Assembly (NCBI GenBank): GCA_017475845.1
Contig: JAFVEU010000239.1
Location: 1-18,464 of the forward strand
Direction of reading: 5' to 3'
Source of the DNA: Lachnospiraceae bacterium
Lineage (GTDB): Bacteria > Bacillota > Clostridia > Lachnospirales > Lachnospiraceae
Length of the DNA stretch: 18,464 nucleotides
Positions 1 through 6,471 of the stretch are shown here, piece after piece. The stretch's first letter is position 1. Each line of letters opens with the position of its first letter. The notes under the pieces are model-generated. The model was not told the origin of the DNA. It searched no databases and worked only from the letters and a program-made list of their open reading frames with translations. The position numbers and the translations under genes were made by a program.

Positions 1-270
1 AAACGATCGGGTTTTCGAAATGGCGGGTGCCTGGTGCGGGAATCAGCACCCCCGAAACGATTGGTTTTTCGAAATGGCGGGTGCCTGGTGCAGGGAACGG
101 CACCCCCAAAACGATCGACTTTTCGAAATGGCGGGTGCCGGGCGCGGGGAGTGGCACCCCCGAAACGATCGTTTTTTCAAAATGGCGGGTGCCTGGTGCA
201 GGGAGCGGCACCCCCGAAACGATCGTTTTTTCAAAATGGCGGGTACCTGGAGCGGGGAGAGGCACCCCCG
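1..270. repeat. Tandem array of five 54-bp repeat units (minisatellite)
   Basis: Five head-to-tail copies start at 1, 55, 109, 163 and 217, with no insertions or deletions. A decayed sixth start (AAATGATAGA) lies at 271. Each unit opens with AAACGATCG; in copies 4 and 5 this extends to the perfect palindrome AAACGATCGTTT. A T-rich stretch and AAATGGC follow, then an inverted repeat GGGTGCC / GGCACCC around a 13-base loop. The stem is 7 bp in copies 2-4, 6 bp in copy 1, and has one A/C mismatch in copy 5. Substitutions are most frequent in the loop and after CGAT, so the stem arms look conserved. Because 54 is a multiple of three, ORFs run through the array on several frames, but these look like by-products. 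The array touches the window edge, so the copy number is a minimum. Confidence 0.93.
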
Positions 271-298
271 AAATGATAGAATAAAAAAAGAAATTTTA

Positions 299-328
299 TT
301 GCCAGAAGAGAGGAGTTATCCGTATAAG
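299..328 (+). promoter_or_regulatory. Putative sigma-A promoter of the broken secreted-protein gene
   Basis: TTGCCA (299-304), an 18-base spacer and TATAAG (323-328) make a reasonable vegetative promoter about 50 bases before the ATG at 376. A GTAAGGAAGG Shine-Dalgarno region (355-364) lies between them. It follows the repeat array directly. The call comes from sequence match only. Confidence 0.5.
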
Positions 329-375
329 ACTATAGAGGGAATTTTGTTTTAAAAGTAAGGAAGGTATTTCAAGCT

Positions 376-746
376 ATGAAAAAAACAAGAAGTATCATGA
401 GGAGGATCGCGGTGGCGGAGGCTGCAACGCTTATTTTAGGGCTTGTTTGTCCGGTGGGGGCGTATGCAGAGCATGATGCTAAGACAAGTACGCAGATCAT
501 TATGTGTTTAAGAAAAATGGGACGGATGATACCCTGATATTACAAAAGAAGACATATAAGTTTACGGAGATCGCAAGCGTCGAGCCCCTTATAGAACTAA
601 AGAAAAAAAGATCCGGCATGGTGCTTTATGCTACGCTTTCGGGTAATAAAATAAAGATACCAAAAAGCGAATACACGAAAACAATGACCTCCGATTCCGT
701 CACCATCACCGGAAAAGACAGGAATCTCTCAGGCACTACCAAATAG
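376..746 (+). pseudogene. Small secreted protein of unknown function, frameshifted
   Basis: An ATG at 376, preceded by an AAGGAAGG site, opens a convincing signal peptide: MKKTRSIMRR, then a hydrophobic stretch ending CPVGAYA, with predicted cleavage after AYA near residue 31. This frame stops at the TGA at 532-534 after 52 codons. The rest of the protein lies in another frame, open from 483 to the TAG at 744-746. It is rich in Lys, Thr and Ser and reads DKYADHYVFKKNGTDDTL at its start. A net shift of -1 (one base lost or two gained) somewhere in 480-533 would join the two into a secreted protein of about 120 residues. The second frame has only a GTG at 504 without a Shine-Dalgarno site, so independent translation is unlikely. 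I do not recognise the family. A sequencing error or a slip on the A5 run at 513-517 is also possible. Confidence 0.6.
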
Positions 747-774
747 AAAAACCGGGCAAATCATTACCCCGGGG

Positions 775-803
775 TTGACGGGGGAAAAGGCTGGTGTTAT
801 AGT
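775..803 (+). promoter_or_regulatory. Sigma-A promoter of the rimP-nusA-infB operon
   Basis: TTGACG (775-780), a 17-base spacer and TATAGT (798-803) give a near-consensus vegetative promoter. Transcription would start near 810 and leave a leader of about 125 bases before rimP. No closer promoter is evident further down the run of tightly packed genes, so this is probably the main promoter for the translation operon. Confidence 0.75.
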
Positions 804-818
804 AGACGGGTAACTGGT

Positions 819-846
819 GAGTGGGCTTTCAAAAGCCCACTCTTTC
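819..846 (+). promoter_or_regulatory. GC-rich hairpin at the 5' end of the rimP-nusA leader
   Basis: GAGTGGGCTTT (819-829) is exactly complementary to AAAGCCCACTC (832-842), giving about a 10-bp stem with a minimal loop, followed by TTTCT. It would form within about 10 bases of the expected transcript start. It resembles an intrinsic terminator with a poor U tract, or a stabilising 5' hairpin. A role in controlling the nusA operon is inference. Confidence 0.65.
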
Positions 847-851
847 TATGT

Positions 852-870
852 AGGCAGCGGTGCCTTTTTT
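852..870 (+). terminator. Short terminator-like hairpin in the rimP leader (possible attenuator)
   Basis: AGGCA (852-856), loop GCGG and TGCCT (861-865) run into an uninterrupted T tract up to 870. The stem is only 5 bp, so it would be weak alone. It sits between the promoter and the first gene of an operon encoding NusA, a factor that acts at such hairpins, so attenuation is plausible. Attenuation itself is not shown by the sequence. Confidence 0.45.
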
Positions 871-936
871 GCCCTTTGATCAGGGAGTGTCATGGGGCTG
901 GGTGAAGAGGTATCCGGAGTTCACGGGAAGGATGGG

Positions 937-1200
937 ATGATGACCGGAGAAAAGATTGCGGAGAGATTTGCGGAGCTTATAAGACCGGTTACCGATGAAT
1001 ACGGATTCAGTCTTATTAAGACGGAATACGTTAAGGAGAACGGGAATTATTATCTCCGGGCCTATATAGATAAGGAAGGCGGCATCACCATAGACGACTG
1101 TGTGATGGTAAGCCGCAGGGCGAGCAAGATACTGGACAAAGAGGACTATATCCCGGAAGCATATACCATGGAGATATCTTCCCCGGGATTTATGGAATAA
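937..1200 (+). CDS. rimP: Ribosome maturation factor RimP, C-terminal domain missing
   Basis: RimP helps assemble the 30S subunit. The sequence matches the RimP N-terminal domain: a helical start, then LIKTEYVKENGNYYLRAYID, GGITIDDCVMVSR, and the closing EISSPG motif. Family members are normally about 150 residues and continue from SSPG into an arginine-proline-leucine stretch and an SH3-like C-terminal domain. Here the protein stops four residues after SSPG begins its final loop (GFME, then TAA), at 87 residues. The 70 bases before nusA are too short to hold the missing domain, and no frame there resembles it. I chose the ATG at 937 because GGGAAGG lies 5 bases upstream and the protein then starts where homologues do. 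An in-frame ATG at 892, with AGGGAG 4 bases upstream, would add 15 unfamiliar residues. It is first in the nusA-infB operon. Identity is secure; function is uncertain. Confidence 0.85.
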   Translation: MMTGEKIAERFAELIRPVTDEYGFSLIKTEYVKENGNYYLRAYIDKEGGITIDDCVMVSRRASKILDKEDYIPEAYTMEISSPGFME

Positions 1201-1212
1201 AAGCGGAAATAT

Positions 1213-1242
1213 GACCGGAAACGGATCAGGCTTCCGGTCTTT
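1213..1242 (+). promoter_or_regulatory. Perfect 8-bp inverted repeat in the rimP-nusA gap
   Basis: GACCGGAA (1213-1220) and TTCCGGTC (1232-1239) enclose an 11-base loop and are followed by TTT. The hairpin occupies the space where the RimP C-terminal domain would normally be coded. It could be a weak attenuator or an RNA processing site in front of nusA. The trailing T tract is short, so strong termination is unlikely. Confidence 0.5.
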
Positions 1243-1270
1243 GGAAAATATTAATTAAAGTGAGGAAACC

Positions 1271-2563
1271 ATGAAAAAGAAGAAGGAAGAAATTCAGGAA
1301 ACAGGCGGAGTCAACACAGAGCTCCAGCAGGCGCTTATTCTTTTGGAGAAGGAAAAGGGCATAAACAGGGAGACCCTTTTTGAAGCCATTGAGAATTCAC
1401 TCCTTACGGCCTGCCGCAATAATTTCGGAGGACACTCTGAAAACATTCACTGCGAGATAGACAGGGAGACATGCAACTACTATCTCTATGCAGACCGTAC
1501 CGTGGTTGAAAATGTTGAAGATCCCGCCATTGAGATCTCTGTTGAGGATGCCATGGCAATAGACCCTGAAGCAAATCTCGGGGATACCGTCAAGGTGGAA
1601 TTAAAGAGCAGGGAATTCGGCCGTATCGCAACACAGAACGCGAAGAACGTGATATTGCAGAAGATCCGTGAAGAGGAGAGAAATTCCATCTTTAACGAGT
1701 TCTCTTCCAAGGAGCATGATGTGGTTACCGGTACCGTTCAGAGATATATCGGACGGAACATAAGCATAAATCTCGGAAAGGCGGATGCCTTCCTGTCGGA
1801 GAGCGAGCAGGTAAGAGGCGAGTACTTAAACATCCATGAAAGAGTCAAGGTCTATGTGCTGGAGGTAAAGAATACCACAAAGGGACCCAGGATCATGGTG
1901 TCCAGGACCCATCCGGAGCTGGTGAGAAAGCTCTTCGAAAACGAGGTTTCCGAAGTTGCGGACGGCACTGTTGAGATCATGGGTATCTCCAGGGAGGCCG
2001 GAAGCAGGACGAAGATCGCGGTCTACAGCCACAATCCCGATGTGGATGCGGTGGGAGCCTGTGTCGGTATCAACGGAACAAGGGTCAATGCCGTTGTGGA
2101 TGAGCTTGGGGGAGAGAAGATAGATATCATAAACTGGGATGAAAACCCGGCTATCTTTATTGAGAACTCTCTTTCACCCGCAAAGGTGGTTTCCGCCATC
2201 GTGGATGGAGATGAGAAGACCGCCAAGGTAGTGGTTCCCGATTATCAGCTGAGCCTTGCCATAGGTAAGGAGGGACAGAACGCCCGCCTGGCTGCAAGGC
2301 TTACAGGCTTTAAGATAGACATCAAGTCTGAGACCCAGGCAAAGGATGCTCCCGGATTCAGGATGGAGGATTATCTCCTGGATGAAGAGGGTGAGTACGG
2401 CGAGGAGTACTATGACGAGGACGGCAACTACATAGGTCCCGAGGAATATGAAGAGGGTTATGAAGAAGAGGACGGATATGCCGGAGAAGACGCTGAGGTC
2501 TCCGAAGACCGGGCAGATGCCGAAGAAGAGGCGGACAGCAGCGAGGCGGATCCTGAAGCTTAA
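1271..2563 (+). CDS. nusA: Transcription termination/antitermination factor NusA
   Basis: NusA binds RNA polymerase and nascent RNA and controls pausing, termination and antitermination. The protein has 430 residues. Domains in order: the polymerase-binding N-terminal domain (about 15-145, with LLEKEKGINRETLFEAIENS), an S1 domain (about 150-215, from VVTGTVQRYIGRNISINLG), and two KH domains (about 230-365). KH1 carries VGACVGINGTRV, and KH2 carries the GKEGQN loop at residues 332-337. A strongly acidic Glu/Asp/Tyr tail fills residues 371-430. Compared with the usual start, which begins near NTELLEAL, there is a charged extension of about 14 residues (MKKKKEEIQETGG). GAGGAAA upstream of the ATG supports this start. 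It lies 70 bases after the shortened rimP and 30 bases before rnpM. In several bacteria NusA controls its own operon, which would fit the hairpin-rich leader upstream; that is inference here. Confidence 0.97.
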   Translation: MKKKKEEIQETGGVNTELQQALILLEKEKGINRETLFEAIENSLLTACRNNFGGHSENIHCEIDRETCNYYLYADRTVVENVEDPAIEISVEDAMAIDPEANLGDTVKVELKSREFGRIATQNAKNVILQKIREEERNSIFNEFSSKEHDVVTGTVQRYIGRNISINLGKADAFLSESEQVRGEYLNIHERVKVYVLEVKNTTKGPRIMVSRTHPELVRKLFENEVSEVADGTVEIMGISREAGSRTKIAVYSHNPDVDAVGACVGINGTRVNAVVDELGGEKIDIINWDENPAIFIENSLSPAKVVSAIVDGDEKTAKVVVPDYQLSLAIGKEGQNARLAARLTGFKIDIKSETQAKDAPGFRMEDYLLDEEGEYGEEYYDEDGNYIGPEEYEEGYEEEDGYAGEDAEVSEDRADAEEEADSSEADPEA

Positions 2564-2593
2564 AGCCCCAAAGAAGGAAGCGGAAGCAGGATA

Positions 2594-2863
2594 ATGAAGA
2601 GTAAGAATCCCGTGTGCAGAAAATGCGTCTCCTGCGGAAGTATAGTGAGTAAGGATGCCCTTATAAGGATCGTGAGAAATAAAGAAGGAAAGACTTCCAT
2701 TGACTTTTCCCTCTGTGGGGAAGGCAGAGGAGCCTATATATGCAGATCAAGAGAGTGCATAGATAAGGCGCTGGGTAAGAAGCTGCTGGAAAGATCCTTT
2801 AAGGCGGGGATCGATCCCTCGGACAGGGAGAGGATCATTAAGGAGACGGAGAATTTTGGATAG
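2594..2863 (+). CDS. rnpM: RNase P modulator RnpM (YlxR / DUF448 family)
   Basis: A small basic RNA-binding protein (89 residues). In Bacillus the YlxR protein was shown to modulate RNase P, hence the name RnpM. The family signature is clear: PVCRKCVSCG near the start, then LIRIVRNKEGK, and GRGAYICRSRECIDKA in the middle, with a helical C-terminus. Length is normal for the family. It lies between nusA and the L7Ae-like gene, its usual place in Firmicutes, and overlaps the next gene by 8 bases, which suggests translational coupling. Confidence 0.92.
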   Translation: MKSKNPVCRKCVSCGSIVSKDALIRIVRNKEGKTSIDFSLCGEGRGAYICRSRECIDKALGKKLLERSFKAGIDPSDRERIIKETENFG

Positions 2864-3239
2864 AAAAAGGGCGGTATCCCTTGTGGGTCTTGCCGTGAAG
2901 GCGGGCAAGATCGTGAGCGGAGAGGAAAATGTCCTTAATTCAATAAGAGGTGGGAAGGCCTTCGCGGTAATGATCAGCAGTGAGGCGTCTCCCCGGAGCA
3001 GAAAGACCTTCGGTGATAAGTGTTCCTACTACCGGGTTCCCCTTTTCGAATGGGGGACAAAAGAGGAAACGGGACGGTGTATAGGCAAGGATTCGAGGAC
3101 GGTGTTCTGCATCACCGACAGGAATTTTGGAGAAGAGATAATAAAGCTTCTCAGGGAGGAAGATACAGATAATGGCAAAGACTCAGATAATGAAGATCAC
3201 AAAAGAATTAAAGGAAAAGGGGATCGAGGTCTCGAATAA
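2856..3239 (+). CDS. rplGA: Ribosomal L7Ae-like protein YlxQ with C-terminal extension
   Basis: A member of the L7Ae/L30e/S12e/Gadd45 family of RNA-binding proteins, probably binding kink-turn RNA; the exact role of YlxQ is poorly known. Recognisable parts are the start RAVSLVGLAVKAGKIVSGEE, the central FAVMISSEASPRSRKTF, and VFCITDRNFGEEIIKLL near residue 95. Translation starts at a TTG (2856), with purine-rich AAGGAGACGGAG upstream, and overlaps rnpM by 8 bases. The typical family length is about 100 residues, but this ORF has 127. The last 20-odd residues, highly charged from DTDNGKDSDNED onward, are read in a second frame through the start of infB, giving a 68-base overlap. That tail looks like read-on after loss of the normal stop rather than a domain. 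Confidence 0.88.
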   Translation: MDRKRAVSLVGLAVKAGKIVSGEENVLNSIRGGKAFAVMISSEASPRSRKTFGDKCSYYRVPLFEWGTKEETGRCIGKDSRTVFCITDRNFGEEIIKLLREEDTDNGKDSDNEDHKRIKGKGDRGLE

Positions 3240-6054
3240 AGAGGTGGTTGAATTCCTGAAGAGCCGCGGTTCGGAGGTGACTTCCCACATGAGCAGCATA
3301 AATGATGAGGAAGCGGCCCTGGTCCGCGAGAAATTTGGAGTCCAGGGGAAAAAAGAAGCTCCCTCCGGGAAGAAGGAAGCGGCTCCCTCCGAAAAGAAGG
3401 AAGCAGCTCCGGAAGTAAAGAAGGAGGAAGCTCCTGCGGCTAAAAAAGAAGAAGCAGCCACAGCTAAAAAGGCAGAGACTCCCGAAGCCAGGAAAAAGCT
3501 TCCGCCCAAGCCGGTAAAAAACGCTCCTCCGAAGAAGAAGCATATAATTTTTGCCACAAATAACAGGAATGCGGTTTCGGGCAACAACCGTTTCAACCAG
3601 GGTACACGTCAGGTGTACAGGATAAGCGGAGGAAAGATCGAGGATCCCGAAAAAGCTGTAAAGAGGACCTTTAAGCATACGGAAGTGGCGAGTCCCGATG
3701 CTTTTGAGGGTATCAAGCTCCCTCCCAAGGAAGAAGAGGAAGAAGTAAAGATCATCGAGACCAGGACGGAGACTCCGGTAAAGAAGGAGGAACCCGCTCC
3801 CGTGACCGAGGCTGCCGCTCCGAAGGAAGAGGTAAAGGAGAAGGAAGCAGCTCCCAGGGAGAATTCCGGACCGAGAAAGATATACGGAAATGTTTACGAC
3901 CATATGCCGGCAAGACCGGCTGTACGGGATACACAGAAGAGAGGTGGTACATATGCCGGCAGGGAAGAAGCTAACAAAGCTGGACGCAGTCCTCAGGGCG
4001 GCTACCGTAATACTGGGAATAGTGGCAATCGTCCTTTCCCTCCTGGACGCAACGAAAGACCGGGTACCTTCGGAAAAGGCCCGCAGGGCCGGGGAGGCTT
4101 TAACGCAGGCCCTTCAGGCGAAGCTCCGGAAAAAGGAGGAGCCGGAAGAAGATCCGATGCAGACAGGAGAAGGCAGTCCGAAGCCAGAAAGAGAAAAGAC
4201 GCTGCAATAGAAGCCAGCATGGAGGAGAAGGCAGGGAAGAAATTCAATCCCCATGGCTTCCGCAAGCCTGCTCCCGTTGAAAAGCCAAAGGAAGAGGAGA
4301 TCAAGGTCATCGTTATTCCCGAGACCCTTACCATCAGGGATCTGGCGGATCACATGAAGATACAGTCATCACAGATCATAAAGAAGCTCTTTATGAGCGG
4401 GCAGGTGGTGACCCTTAATTCAGAAGTTTCCTATGAGGAAGCCGAGAATATCGCGGCGGATTTCGATATACTCTGCGAGCATGAGCAGAAGGTGGATGTT
4501 ATAGAAGAGCTCTTAAGGGAAGAGGAAGAGGACAGCTCACTCCTTGAGAAGAGACCTCCCGTAGTCTGCGTTATGGGACATGTAGACCACGGTAAGACCT
4601 CACTCCTTGATAAGATCAGGGCTACCCGTGTGACCGAGAAGGAGTCGGGTGGTATTACCCAGGCTATCGGCGCGTATATGGTAAAGGTACAGGGGCAGAA
4701 GATCACCTTCCTTGACACCCCGGGACACGAGGCTTTTACCGCAATGAGAATGAGGGGCGCCAGCTCCACTGACATAGCGGTACTGGTGGTGGCAGCCGAC
4801 GACGGCGTCATGCCCCAGACCGTGGAAGCCATAAATCACGCGAAGGCTGCCGGAGTGGAGATCATAGTTGCGGTTAATAAGATCGACAAGCCCAGCGCAA
4901 ATATAGAAAGAGTCAAGCAGGAGCTTTCCGAGTACGAGCTGATCCCCGAAGACTGGGGCGGTTCCACGGTTTATGTGCCGGTTTCCGCAAAGACCGGGGA
5001 AGGCATTGAACAGCTTCTTGAGATGATAATACTTACGGCGGACGTGCTGGAGCTTAAGGCGAATTCCAACAGAAAGGCCAGGGGACTGGTGCTGGAAGCA
5101 CGCCTTGACAAGGGCAGGGGCCCCGTGGCAAGCATACTGGTGCAGAAGGGAACCCTTCATGTGGGCGACTTTATCGCTGTGGGAGCCTGTCACGGCAGAG
5201 TCAGGGCCATGCTTGACGAAAACGGAAAGAAGATAAAGGAGGCAACTCCTTCCACTCCCGCAGAGATACTGGGTCTTGATGATGTGCCTGAAGCAGGAGA
5301 GATCTTTGTTTCCCCCGAGTCCGATAAGGAAGCCAAGAACTTTGCCGATACCTTTAAGGCCCAGCAGAAGAATGAGCTCTTAAGAGAGACCAAGACCAGG
5401 ATGTCCCTGGATGATCTTTATTCGCAGATCAAGGAGGGAGACCTTAAGGAATTCAATGTTATCATTAAGGCCGATGTACAGGGCTCCGTGGAAGCGCTTA
5501 AGACTTCACTCCTTAAGCTCTCCAATGAGGAAGTGGCCCTTAAGGTCATCCACTCAGGCGTGGGTGCCATAAGTGAATCGGATGTTATCCTTGCCAGCGC
5601 TTCAAATGCCATAATAATCGGCTTCAATGTCAAGGCCGACAACATGGCCAAGCAGAGTGCCGAGCAGGAGGAAGTGGATATAAGGCTCTATAAGGTCATC
5701 TATCAGGCCATAGACGATATGGAACACGCCATGAAGGGCATGCTTGCTCCCGTTTATGAGGAGAAGATCATCGGGCATGTGGAAGTGCGCCAGATCTTCA
5801 AGGCCAGCCAGATCGGAAATATCGCCGGTTCCTATGTTACCGACGGTATTGTGGAAAGAGGCTGTATGGTTCGTATCTTCAGAGAGGGAGAGCTTGTTCA
5901 CGAAGGAAAGCTCCAGTCCTTAAAGCGTTTCAAGGATGACGCCAAGGAAGTAAGGGAAGGCTACGAGTGCGGTCTGGTCATAGAGGACTTTAACGATGTC
6001 AGGGAGCTGGATACCGTTGAGTGCTATAAGATGGTAGAGGTTGAAAGAAAATAA
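3172..6054 (+). CDS. infB: Translation initiation factor IF-2
   Basis: IF-2 is the GTPase that brings initiator tRNA to the 30S subunit and promotes 50S joining. The 960-residue protein has an IF2N-type domain at about 7-55, a long Lys/Glu/Ala/Pro linker with KKEAAP-type repeats, and a Gly/Arg/Asn-rich stretch at about 245-345. A second IF2N domain follows (about 378-440), then the GTPase domain from about residue 461. The G motifs are intact: G1 GHVDHGKT (469-476), G3 DTPGH (515-519), G4 NKID (569-572) and G5 SAK (605-607). Domains II, III and the C-terminal tRNA-binding domain follow, ending TVECYKMVEVERK. The ATG at 3172 has AGGGAGGA 11 bases upstream; ATG 3190 would also work. It overlaps rplGA by 68 bases and its stop directly abuts the rbfA start. 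The linker contains a second-frame ORF described in the findings. Confidence 0.98.
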   Translation: MAKTQIMKITKELKEKGIEVSNKEVVEFLKSRGSEVTSHMSSINDEEAALVREKFGVQGKKEAPSGKKEAAPSEKKEAAPEVKKEEAPAAKKEEAATAKKAETPEARKKLPPKPVKNAPPKKKHIIFATNNRNAVSGNNRFNQGTRQVYRISGGKIEDPEKAVKRTFKHTEVASPDAFEGIKLPPKEEEEEVKIIETRTETPVKKEEPAPVTEAAAPKEEVKEKEAAPRENSGPRKIYGNVYDHMPARPAVRDTQKRGGTYAGREEANKAGRSPQGGYRNTGNSGNRPFPPGRNERPGTFGKGPQGRGGFNAGPSGEAPEKGGAGRRSDADRRRQSEARKRKDAAIEASMEEKAGKKFNPHGFRKPAPVEKPKEEEIKVIVIPETLTIRDLADHMKIQSSQIIKKLFMSGQVVTLNSEVSYEEAENIAADFDILCEHEQKVDVIEELLREEEEDSSLLEKRPPVVCVMGHVDHGKTSLLDKIRATRVTEKESGGITQAIGAYMVKVQGQKITFLDTPGHEAFTAMRMRGASSTDIAVLVVAADDGVMPQTVEAINHAKAAGVEIIVAVNKIDKPSANIERVKQELSEYELIPEDWGGSTVYVPVSAKTGEGIEQLLEMIILTADVLELKANSNRKARGLVLEARLDKGRGPVASILVQKGTLHVGDFIAVGACHGRVRAMLDENGKKIKEATPSTPAEILGLDDVPEAGEIFVSPESDKEAKNFADTFKAQQKNELLRETKTRMSLDDLYSQIKEGDLKEFNVIIKADVQGSVEALKTSLLKLSNEEVALKVIHSGVGAISESDVILASASNAIIIGFNVKADNMAKQSAEQEEVDIRLYKVIYQAIDDMEHAMKGMLAPVYEEKIIGHVEVRQIFKASQIGNIAGSYVTDGIVERGCMVRIFREGELVHEGKLQSLKRFKDDAKEVREGYECGLVIEDFNDVRELDTVECYKMVEVERK

Positions 6055-6471
6055 GTGAGAAAGAATTCCACTAAGAATAACAGGATAAACGGAGAGGTCT
6101 TAAGGGGCCTCTCGGAGATCATAAGGGAAGTGAAGGATCCCAGAGTCAGTCCCTTTGCTTCCGTTACGGAGGTCTTTGTCTCTCCTGACTTAAAGACCTG
6201 CAAGGCCTATATCAGTGTGCTGGGAGGCGATAAAGAGCGGGAGGACACCCTTAAGGGGCTTAATTCCGCAAAGGGCTTCATCAGGAGGGAACTTGCCCGT
6301 ATAGTGAACTTAAGAAATACGCCGGAGCTGGAATTCATTATGGACGGTTCCATAGAGTACGGCGTTGATATGTCAAAGAAGATAGATGACGTGATGAAGC
6401 ATGATGATGAAAGCCGTTTGATGAGGGGCGAGACGGCGGAAGAAGTGAAAGAGGTCGAAGAAGATGTTTGA
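6055..6471 (+). CDS. rbfA: 30S ribosome-binding factor RbfA
   Basis: RbfA is a small KH-fold protein that binds immature 30S subunits and acts in late 16S rRNA 5'-end maturation. The 138-residue product shows the family landmarks: RINGEVLRGLSEIIREVKDP, RVSPFASVTEVFVSPDLKTC, KAYISVLG, and NTPELEFIMDGSIEYGVDMS with the final helix. An acidic tail of about 15 residues ends the protein. The GTG start sits immediately after the infB stop, and the end overlaps nrnA by 8 bases. Translation is therefore probably coupled on both sides. Confidence 0.95.
   Translation: MRKNSTKNNRINGEVLRGLSEIIREVKDPRVSPFASVTEVFVSPDLKTCKAYISVLGGDKEREDTLKGLNSAKGFIRRELARIVNLRNTPELEFIMDGSIEYGVDMSKKIDDVMKHDDESRLMRGETAEEVKEVEEDV

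Noticed and set aside
1..290. CRISPR array
   Set aside because: The 54-bp units are contiguous, with no unique spacers between repeats, and no cas genes are present.
20..352. A 110-codon ORF with an 18-residue repeat (MAGAWCRERHPRNDRFF type) and overlapping ORFs in other frames across the repeat array
   Set aside because: The unit length is divisible by three and stop-poor in several frames on both strands; there is no ribosome site, substitutions do not follow codon positions, and the DNA inverted repeats explain the pattern better.
504..746. Independent small gene starting at GTG 504
   Set aside because: No Shine-Dalgarno site, and protein-like sequence continues upstream of the GTG in the same frame; it is better explained as the second part of the frameshifted secreted-protein gene.
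892..936. RimP start at ATG 892
   Set aside because: It would add 15 residues unlike any RimP N-terminus; ATG 937 with GGGAAGG upstream fits family length at the N-terminus. It remains possible because AGGGAG lies 4 bases before 892.
747..936. tRNA or known riboswitch in the leader before rimP
   Set aside because: No cloverleaf or T-loop sequence and no riboswitch core that I recognise; only the two simple hairpins are supported.
3208..3903. Minus-strand ORF of 231 codons opposite infB
   Set aside because: It mirrors the Lys/Glu/Ala/Pro-rich IF-2 linker; the absence of stops follows from that codon composition and there is no ribosome site or family resemblance.
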